Part shown: piece after piece, positions 6,170 to 6,273 of the stretch | Layout of the letters: each line of letters starts with the position of its first letter | How positions within the stretch are numbered: the stretch's first letter is position 1 | Made by a program: the position numbers and the translations under genes | Notes under the pieces: generated by a model | Seen by the model: only the letters and a program-made list of their open reading frames with translations | Told to the model about the DNA's origin: nothing | Database searches by the model: none | Source: Candidatus Rifleibacteriota bacterium | GTDB lineage: Bacteria > UBP17 > UBA6191 > JACPRK01 | DNA length: 6,273 bases | Direction: 5' to 3' | NCBI GenBank assembly: GCA_016213865.1 | Contig: JACQZL010000398.1 | Span: 7,618 to 13,890 of the forward strand

Positions 6170-6273
6170 CCAATGGCATTAAATCCCTCACCAGGAGAGG
6201 CATGACAGAAGCCGGTAGGGTAGAAGCGGCATCTTGCCGCTTCCACAGGTCCGGCCAAGTCGCTGTCGTGTGA
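6170..6273. other. Right-end non-coding stretch
   Basis: Together with 6063-6169 this makes about 210 bases without a convincing gene on either strand. Apart from the listed repeats I see only a 23-codon + strand frame (6202-6273) that starts ATG after AGGAGAGGC and ends exactly at the window edge. It runs straight through a hairpin repeat, so I do not call it a gene. Confidence 0.4.
6223..6243. repeat. Perfect hairpin repeat (GAAGCGGCATCTTGCCGCTTC)-type element
   Basis: Nine bases at 6223-6231 pair perfectly with 6235-6243 around a three-base loop (TCT). No T-run follows on either strand, so an intrinsic terminator is unlikely. Similar GCGGCAAGATGCCGC stems are, as I recall, scattered in several GC-rich environmental genomes, which suggests a REP-like element; this needs a search to confirm. 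Confidence 0.5.

Noticed and set aside
5950..6258. 102-codon - strand frame at the right end
   Set aside because: It includes the LSLSKG peptide typical of a translated dispersed repeat and then overlaps the DUF62 start in another frame.
6202..6273. 23-codon + strand frame preceded by AGGAG
   Set aside because: It passes through the perfect hairpin repeat, is very short, and its end at the window edge may be chance.

Overview
This is a GC-rich window (about two-thirds G+C by eye) from a bacterium I cannot name. It looks like an environmental, probably uncultured lineage. Serine/threonine kinases with large extracytoplasmic sensors, heavy Arg/Ala/Gly/Pro codon use, alternative start codons (GTG, TTG) and short dispersed hairpin repeats fit lineages such as Acidobacteriota, Gemmatimonadota, Planctomycetota or related metagenome groups, but nothing here decides between them.

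Layout. On the + strand, positions 1-879 hold the C-terminal third of leucyl-tRNA synthetase, cut off by the window edge. Facing it on the - strand is a run of four genes read from right to left: a SAM hydroxide adenosyltransferase (DUF62; 6046-5240), a gamma-class carbonic anhydrase-like protein (5182-4637), a two-helix membrane protein with a transglutaminase-like fold that seems to have lost its catalytic residues (4640-3546), and a receptor-like serine/threonine kinase (3454-929) with a cytoplasmic kinase, one membrane helix, a probable Fn3-like module and a C-terminal Asp-box (BNR) propeller. The carbonic anhydrase and transglutaminase-like genes overlap by a GTGA start/stop junction. The gaps between the other genes are 57 and 91 bases, so co-transcription is plausible but not shown.

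How the genes may work together. LeuRS is housekeeping and separated from the run by a strong GC hairpin between converging genes. The DUF62 enzyme and the gamma-CA are small soluble proteins. The last two genes are both membrane-anchored with large extracytoplasmic parts: one carries a probable non-catalytic transglutaminase-like domain plus an arginine-rich cytoplasmic tail, the other a kinase with an apparently intact catalytic core. A partner or sensor pair is my main hypothesis for anything new here; it rests on adjacency and topology only.

The right end (6063-6273) has no convincing gene. It holds several repeat-like or hairpin sequences, and a further repeat-like block lies between the kinase and transglutaminase-like genes. 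I see no tRNA, rRNA, CRISPR array, intact insertion sequence or prophage gene.
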